A stretch of DNA of 64,000 nucleotides. Origin: Choristoneura fumiferana. Lineage: Eukaryota; Arthropoda; Insecta; Lepidoptera; Tortricidae. Shown piece after piece: positions 58,741-64,000 of the stretch. The stretch's first letter is position 1. Every line of letters begins with the position of its first letter. The stretch covers positions 4,896,681 through 4,960,680 of the forward strand of contig NC_133496.1 of NCBI RefSeq assembly GCF_025370935.1. The letters are read 5' to 3'. The notes under the pieces are model-generated. The model was not told the origin of the DNA. It made no database searches and was given only the letters and a program-made list of their open reading frames with translations. Made by a program: the position numbers and the translations under genes.

Positions 58741-60973
58741 TGTAAGAATTATGAACGTGTTTCAATAACTCAGAAAGCAGAAGAGCCGCACATAACTCAA
58801 GTCGAGCTAATGATATGGTTTTAAGCGGAGCAACTCTTGATTTAGCTGCTACAATGTTGATATCCACATCCCCATTTAATTGCGTTACATGTAGATATAT
58901 GACGCAGCCATAAGCCTTTTCACTGGCATCACCGAATGCCAATAAATTAACTTTGCAACCTTTTGTAACACTCAAATGGCGAGGTACTCTTAATCTTTCT
59001 AAAAGAGGCAATTCGTCCTTAATTTGGGTGAATCGATTCACAATTGATTCGGAAGGTTCATCATCCCATCCTACTTTAGCAAGCCATAACTCCTGAATCA
59101 ATAACTTTGCACAGAGTATCACTGGTGCTACTAAACCTAGAATGTCAAACAAACGAGCGACCGTAGAAAGTATAGCACGCTTTGAACATCCTTTGTCGGG
59201 TGCAGAAGTCGAAAATGTAAATATGTCAGCAACTGGAAGCCATTTTAGACCAAGCACCTTTAAATTATCGCTGTCACTAAATTCAATAGCCGCTCGATAA
59301 GATTCAGGAACGTTGGCCAACATCTTTGCGGAATTACTAGCCCATTTTACCAATTTAAATCCTCCCGCATTGAACATTTTTATCAGTTCCTTGGAAAGCC
59401 GTATTCCTTCCTCTAACGTGGCAACTGATGTGGTCAAATCGTCCATATAAAGCTCCCGAGCAGCAATATTAGCCGCTTGAGGAAAGCGTTCGCGTTCGTC
59501 GTCTGCTAATTGGCGCACAGTACGCATAGCCAAATATGGGCTTGAGCGAAGGCCGAATGCGACCGAATTGAAGTGAAAAACGCGAATAGGTTCTTCTTCA
59601 CTGAATCTGAATAAGATCTTCTGAAACTTTCTATGATTTTCAATCACCAGAATGCGTAAATACATTTGTTGAATGTCTGCAGATATTGCAATCTCAAATA
59701 AACGAAAGTTTAGCAGGAGTGTAAAAAGATCTGCCTGAAGGTTCGGACCAATATGCAAGCAGTCATTAAGCGACACATCTGTGTCAGTTTTGGCGCTAGC
59801 GTCCAATACTACGCGCGTTTTAGTTGTCGTCTTATCAAGGCGAATGACAGCATGATGCGGTATGAAGTAACCATCATGAATGGCTGGATCAGTCAATTCT
59901 GACAAATAACCCTTTACTATATAATCATTGATGACGTCATTGTAAGCGTTGCGCAAATCTGGATTTAATCTAAATTTATTTTCTAAAGACATAAGTCTGC
60001 GCTTAGCAACTGTAAAAGAATTACCCAATATTGCTGGATCTCTTTTAAATGGCAGTGCCACCAAATATCTGCCGTCAGAATCCCGACAAGTGGAAGTTCG
60101 ATACAACTCTTCACACTGGAAATCTTCAGGGCTGTTAAGCTCTTTCTGCGGCAACTCCTCGAGCTCCCAAAACTGTTTTAAATTGTTATTTAACTCATCA
60201 TTAGTAATAGGACCGAAGGACCAGGCTGTGTCTTGCATGGCAGAAACAGTAGGCAGTCTGCCCATGATGACGTAGCCAAGCGTAGTTTCGAGAGCAGGAG
60301 GTGCGGGAATTGCGGATATGGTATCTTCAGAAGCAGGAGACACGCGGCCACCAAGTAGCAGGTGCGGGAACAGCTGTGCCCCTAATATGACTTCTATGTT
60401 TCCTGGAATGTACCAACTGTCATCAGCTAATAGTAACCCAGTTAAGTGTCTCATTTTTGAGGTGTCTATTAAAGTCATGGGTAACTTTTCAGTAATGGTA
60501 TCCACAACAAGTAACTGCAGATCATAAGTATCATCCGAAAAGCGCGATTTGATCTTAAGTGAGACATAACCTCGAACATTTGTGGCTAATGAGCCCACAG
60601 TTCTAATAGTTGAATGCATCAGCATGTTAATATTTAATTTGAGCTTCTTACAGCATGCGGTTGTAATCAAATGATTTTGAGATGCGCTATCCAGTATACA
60701 TCTTATAATTAAGGGGTAGCCCTCATTCGTTATGGCATGAACCTTTGCAGTTGATAAAACAACTTCACTCCCTTGCGTAGCTGACTGCGTCTGGCAGGTA
60801 TATGTGACAGAATCACCAGCGAAGGCTGGGCCTGCCGGCGGGCGCGGCTGGGCTAGAGGCGGTTGCTGTGGCAGCAGTTGCGGCAATTGCAGGTGTCCGC
60901 ACGTTGGCTGCACGCAGGGCGGTTGCATGGAAGACTGTTGCACGCAGGGCGACTGAGTTACAGGTGACTGCAC
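58565..60973 (-). CDS. BEL/Pao pol: protease, reverse transcriptase, RNase H
   Basis: 802 codons. A Pro/Gln-rich linker (1-60) is followed by an aspartic protease with ILDSASQ (93-99), the RT with SADIQQMY (first Asp about 433) and catalytic YMDD (509-512), and RNase H residues in FGDAS (682), ARLEL (726) and FSDST (758). Motifs and spacing match BEL/Pao. The frame stops shortly after the RNase H tail; the following frame continues the protein, so this is another frameshift. All RT and RNase H catalytic residues seen are intact. Confidence 0.93.
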   Translation of the reverse strand: MQSPVTQSPCVQQSSMQPPCVQPTCGHLQLPQLLPQQPPLAQPRPPAGPAFAGDSVTYTCQTQSATQGSEVVLSTAKVHAITNEGYPLIIRCILDSASQNHLITTACCKKLKLNINMLMHSTIRTVGSLATNVRGYVSLKIKSRFSDDTYDLQLLVVDTITEKLPMTLIDTSKMRHLTGLLLADDSWYIPGNIEVILGAQLFPHLLLGGRVSPASEDTISAIPAPPALETTLGYVIMGRLPTVSAMQDTAWSFGPITNDELNNNLKQFWELEELPQKELNSPEDFQCEELYRTSTCRDSDGRYLVALPFKRDPAILGNSFTVAKRRLMSLENKFRLNPDLRNAYNDVINDYIVKGYLSELTDPAIHDGYFIPHHAVIRLDKTTTKTRVVLDASAKTDTDVSLNDCLHIGPNLQADLFTLLLNFRLFEIAISADIQQMYLRILVIENHRKFQKILFRFSEEEPIRVFHFNSVAFGLRSSPYLAMRTVRQLADDERERFPQAANIAARELYMDDLTTSVATLEEGIRLSKELIKMFNAGGFKLVKWASNSAKMLANVPESYRAAIEFSDSDNLKVLGLKWLPVADIFTFSTSAPDKGCSKRAILSTVARLFDILGLVAPVILCAKLLIQELWLAKVGWDDEPSESIVNRFTQIKDELPLLERLRVPRHLSVTKGCKVNLLAFGDASEKAYGCVIYLHVTQLNGDVDINIVAAKSRVAPLKTISLARLELCAALLLSELLKHVHNSYNDRYKIDNVFAFSDSTIALSWIHSSPHRWQQFVANRVNKIHENISPDRFFHINGGENP

Positions 60974-61533
60974 GCAGGGCAGTACGGCAGCGGTGGCTGC
61001 AACGAAGACGACTGCGCTGACAGCAAAGGCTCTCCTATATTAACAGCAGTTAAAGAATCGTTATTTTTGACCGAGTCAAAATGTATCAATGAGTGATGCT
61101 TTTGGTTGCATAACTTGCACCGCGATGATGAATTACAGCGAGAATTAGTGTGCTTGTAACTTAAGCAATTTGTACAATATTTATTATTTTTTACGTAGTC
61201 GTACCTCACCTTAACTGGCATGGCTTTAAATTGCGGACATTCATACATGTTAAAATGATTAGTACCGTTGCATACTAAACACTTGGAGTTCAAACTTAAC
61301 TCACTGTTAGTTACGGCAAATGCGTGTGAAGTCGAATTTTGAAAATGGATCCGTGATTTATTATGAAAATTATTCGATTGTGACGTACTAGCAGCGCTAC
61401 TATAGGCAGCCGAACGCGATGTGACCGTGGTAGTACGTTCTAATACTTTAACCTGATGCCTTATATACTCCACTAAGTCGGAACAACGTGGCATATCGTT
61501 GTCTCGAACATGAAGTTCAAATGCCTGAACCAA
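60958..61533 (-). CDS. BEL/Pao gag, zinc-knuckle part (frame-broken)
   Basis: 191 codons in a different frame from the preceding gag part. CTNCLSYKHTNSRC fits CX2CX4HX4C. Before it lies a CLVC...H...C knuckle and after it CKLCNQKHHSLIH. Three knuckles in a row are typical of BEL/Pao. The ATG at its start is probably not a real start. It overlaps the pol frame by 16 bases. Confidence 0.85.
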   Translation of the reverse strand: MVQAFELHVRDNDMPRCSDLVEYIRHQVKVLERTTTVTSRSAAYSSAASTSQSNNFHNKSRIHFQNSTSHAFAVTNSELSLNSKCLVCNGTNHFNMYECPQFKAMPVKVRYDYVKNNKYCTNCLSYKHTNSRCNSSSRCKLCNQKHHSLIHFDSVKNNDSLTAVNIGEPLLSAQSSSLQPPLPYCPACSHL

Positions 61534-61541
61534 TTGCGGAT

Positions 61542-62318
61542 CTAACCGTTTTGCGCAAAATGCATAAAAATAAAATCCGCCAAGTCAGCTATATCGAGCT
61601 GCTTCAAAGCACTAATGGATGCCGAAAAACGTTCGATGAATTCGTTCAGTTGAACAGCCGTATTGGAAACTTGCTTCAGATTCAAAATTTTATTTAGATA
61701 CATTGTACCCAAAGCCCTCTTGTCCTGGTACTTAGTAACAAGAGCCTTCCATATTTGCGGATAATTTTCAGCGTTAGGTACAATACCCGCAAACACTGCA
61801 AGTGCTGTGCCGCTTAGCTTACCCACGAGGTAATGTATCCGTTGAGCGTCACTCAGCTGCGGGTTGTCCTGAATGTTAATTTTAAAAGACTCATAAAATA
61901 GGCTCCAACTTTCGGGTTGCCCGTTAAAGCTTGGTATCTCTATGGGTGGCAACTTAATGCGTAAGTCAGCACTCTTAGGGTCTGTAGCCTTTGCCTCCAC
62001 ATTAGACGCATTGCACTGCGCCAGTGCGTTGGATCGCACGTATGTGACGTAAGAGAAAATTGTTTCAAATGCCGACCATGTGGAAAAATTTGGCTCGAAT
62101 TTTGGATTTATTTCCATTTCTAAGGCGTTTGCTTCATCACAAATGTCGTTGAATAGAGCATATAATTTTTCCAGGTTACAAGTTTTAGCTAAAAACTCCT
62201 GAATACTTTTCTTCTCTGAAAAAATAACTCTTTTTGAGATTTCATATAAACTATTCATCTGGGCAAATATTGCTTCTTTTTTAGCAATAGCTATATTTAA
62301 TTTCTTTGCCGCGTCCAT
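61542..62318 (-). CDS. BEL/Pao gag, N-terminal part
   Basis: 258 codons starting about 305 bp inside the 5' LTR. Contains the BEL/Pao gag hallmark LPPIEIPSFNGQPESW and a segment like FYESFKINI...LSDAQRIHYLVGKL...A (residues ~120-175), which belongs to the DUF1759 family. The frame ends abruptly at 61542, and the next open frame continues the same kind of protein, so a frameshift is likely between them. Role: structural particle protein of the retrotransposon. Confidence 0.9.
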   Translation of the reverse strand: MDAAKKLNIAIAKKEAIFAQMNSLYEISKRVIFSEKKSIQEFLAKTCNLEKLYALFNDICDEANALEMEINPKFEPNFSTWSAFETIFSYVTYVRSNALAQCNASNVEAKATDPKSADLRIKLPPIEIPSFNGQPESWSLFYESFKINIQDNPQLSDAQRIHYLVGKLSGTALAVFAGIVPNAENYPQIWKALVTKYQDKRALGTMYLNKILNLKQVSNTAVQLNEFIERFSASISALKQLDIADLADFIFMHFAQNG

Positions 62319-62603
62319 ATTTGAAATTTGATCGAATGCCGAAAAACAATTAAAAATGTCGAAATGTCAAAAAAAAATTCGATCAAATTTCTGATGATTA
62401 TATTACAAGTAAATACACTTTATAACTATGAAACAATGAATAAAACGAAGCGGGATGAGAGCAGTAACTTTGCTATATTTACGCAAAAAAAAAACGATGC
62501 CGCGATAAAACTATGACGTGCACTATTTTTTATGACTGACTGTACTAAATGGTTATGTACATAATTATGAACGATAGCGCAATGTAAGGTCTCTGGTTGT
62601 ACA

Positions 62604-62621
62604 CCGGTTCGAATAGGACCA
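62604..62621 (-). promoter_or_regulatory. candidate primer-binding site
   Basis: Reads tggtcctattcgaaccgg on the element's strand, two bases inside the 5' LTR. The TGG start is what is expected for pairing with a tRNA CCA end, but I could not assign the tRNA. Confidence 0.5.
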
Positions 62622-62623
62622 AA

Positions 62624-62928
62624 TGGTGCGGCCCGTGCCAAGTTGGCGAAGGAAGGTGGACTTACCCAAGTTCGCCGCCGACCTCCTGACTGGCCACGGG
62701 TTTGCGATGGTGGTTTTGAAGGCAGTGCACGTCGTTGTCTGTAGTATCACTCAATCCTAGTAGATTATTGAGGATAACTTCTTATTATGATTGTTAAGCG
62801 GAATGATTTGTTTATATGACAGACAGACGACAAGATGACAATGAAGAATACCGCATGGCATCAGAGGTTTCCGGCCAGCGTTGCCTAGGCTTGTCCACCT
62901 CCTTGCACACGGCAATACGGCGCAACCA
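62624..62928 (-). repeat. 5' LTR of the BEL/Pao element
   Basis: 305 bp, from tggtgcggcccgtgccaagt to ggcaatacggcgcaacca on the plus strand. On the element's sense strand it would hold the promoter. No clear TATA box was seen. Confidence 0.95.
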
Positions 62929-64000
62929 TAGATTTACAATATTTTTGTAAGTCAATCGTATTTGTCATTATAATAATAGCCTATTGAAATAACTCAGTTG
63001 TTTCATATTTTGATAATAGAAAATCATTTTGACGAATAGCTAAATGAATATGATTAGTTGATAAAGTTTTTAATATATTTCGCTTTAAGATTTGTATGGA
63101 TTTTACCTGGCACGCGTACCTTTTATAAATAAGGTTTTATCATCGACAGGAAAATTTCATACGATTATAGATTTTTAGTTAAGAGATCTCTGAAATAATT
63201 TAATTGTAATTTGTACATTTTCCTTTTAGAGTTTTGTGATTCGATTCGATCAAACGTGAATGTCTTAAAAAGCGTACATACAATAAATGGTTTGTTTGTA
63301 TTTTTATAAAGACTTTTAAGTAATGTTCGTGAGTTATAGGTATAAAGTAAAAGATGTGTGTTTGTTGAAACAAACCTTTGGAAGTATAAAGTGATAGTAA
63401 TATTGTGTTTCCATAAATGCATTTCGTTTTACCGCGAGCTGGTGCTAGAGCAATAAGCATGAAGTTCTACATGACAGTTGTAGACTCTGATATTATGAAC
63501 TATTTTTATATCGAAATACATACATTATAATGTAAGTTGTAACAATCATACCTGCACATGCATTATAAATAGACAGTATATTTTAGCGAAATCAATCGTA
63601 ATGCGATGTCATGTTTTCTAGAACTCTGATTATGATCGAAAGCTAATTAGTTAAGTGGCTGCGAGTGCAGCAATAGATGTCATTGACTTGTGAAGTGTAA
63701 TCCACTGCCAATTTGTTGTGTACAAAAATAGATGGTGCTGATTTAACGTCACAAAATTTAAAAAAAGAAACATTATTTATGCCACCCTACATCGAAAATA
63801 CGTTATGATTAGTAAATTCAATAGATTTTCTAATAAAATATTTAGTTTATCTAATACCGTTTATTAAACTGCAGATAAAGTTGCCATTTTTGTAGAAAAA
63901 AATATTATGGAGCATTATAAAAATAATGAGTGTGTGTAAATTACTTAAAATTGTAGAAATAATTATTTTGGCTGCGCGGCTTTTATGGCGATATCTTATT
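62929..64000 (+). other. 3' UTR of the second ADAM copy, right part
   Basis: Matches 45918-46982 in order and orientation, with many single-base gains and losses, often in homopolymers. Runs to the window edge. No coding sequence. Confidence 0.9.

Larger units (their letters stand above)
57403..62928 (-). mobile_element. BEL/Pao LTR retrotransposon, defective, antisense to ADAM
   Basis: A 5526-bp element with direct LTRs (57403-57712 and 62624-62928) whose ends are TG...CA in the element's sense. Reading the minus strand gives 5' LTR, primer-binding-like site, gag with zinc knuckles, protease, reverse transcriptase and RNase H of BEL/Pao type, an integrase remnant, polypurine tract and 3' LTR. 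The empty site is preserved at 45915-45925, and the flanks overlap by only tag (3 bp) rather than the usual 4-6 bp duplication of this superfamily. Frame breaks and a missing integrase core make it non-autonomous as assembled. Confidence 0.95.

Overview
The window looks like genomic DNA from a lepidopteran insect (moth or butterfly). The base composition is AT-rich and introns are long. It carries interspersed repeats of types I know from Lepidoptera: a tRNA-derived SINE, LINE 3' ends, many palindromic MITE-like elements and a BEL/Pao LTR retrotransposon. The only host gene I can support is one large, many-exon, plus-strand gene.

That gene is a membrane-anchored ADAM metalloprotease-disintegrin of the Meltrin/mind-meld (ADAM12/19-like) type. 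A candidate signal-peptide exon lies at 2239-2359. After a ~23.8 kb repeat-filled first intron, exons between 26117 and 40479 encode, in order, the propeptide with a KCG cysteine switch, a furin site, an intact HExxHxxGxxHD reprolysin domain, a disintegrin domain, the cysteine-rich region, an EGF-like module and one transmembrane helix. Exon phases join without a break throughout. The cytoplasmic tail has at least two forms: reading through the transmembrane exon gives a K/N/P-rich tail ending at 41164 (~1016 aa in all), and splicing to 43435 gives a ~769-residue Pro-rich tail with SH3-ligand-like and YxN motifs ending at 45745 (~1558 aa in all). A long 3' UTR follows.

Region 45746-54912 holds the 3' UTR, several repeats, an 18-bp tandem array built from a SINE head, and a nested ~43/130-bp tandem array of unknown origin. 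At 54913 there is a run of exactly 100 N. Immediately after it the last ADAM exon and its 3' UTR appear a second time (55013-57402 and 62929-64000), differing from copy 1 by about 0.3-0.4% substitutions plus scattered single-base indels. This fits an unmerged second haplotype or assembly artefact better than an old gene duplication.

The second copy carries a 5.5-kb antisense BEL/Pao retrotransposon (57403-62928) in the 3' UTR. Copy 1 preserves the empty site. The element has LTRs (310 and 305 bp), a primer-binding-like site, a polypurine tract, gag zinc knuckles, protease, an RT with YMDD and RNase H. It has several frame breaks and appears to lack the integrase zinc finger and catalytic core.

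I see no prokaryotic features, CRISPR array, rRNA gene or convincing functional tRNA gene. Nothing here is demonstrably a new biological system. The most interesting signals are the alternative ADAM tails, the retroelement-occupied versus empty 3' UTR alleles, a perfect 78-bp inverted repeat carrying a tRNA-like fold just after a splice donor, and the nested tandem array.
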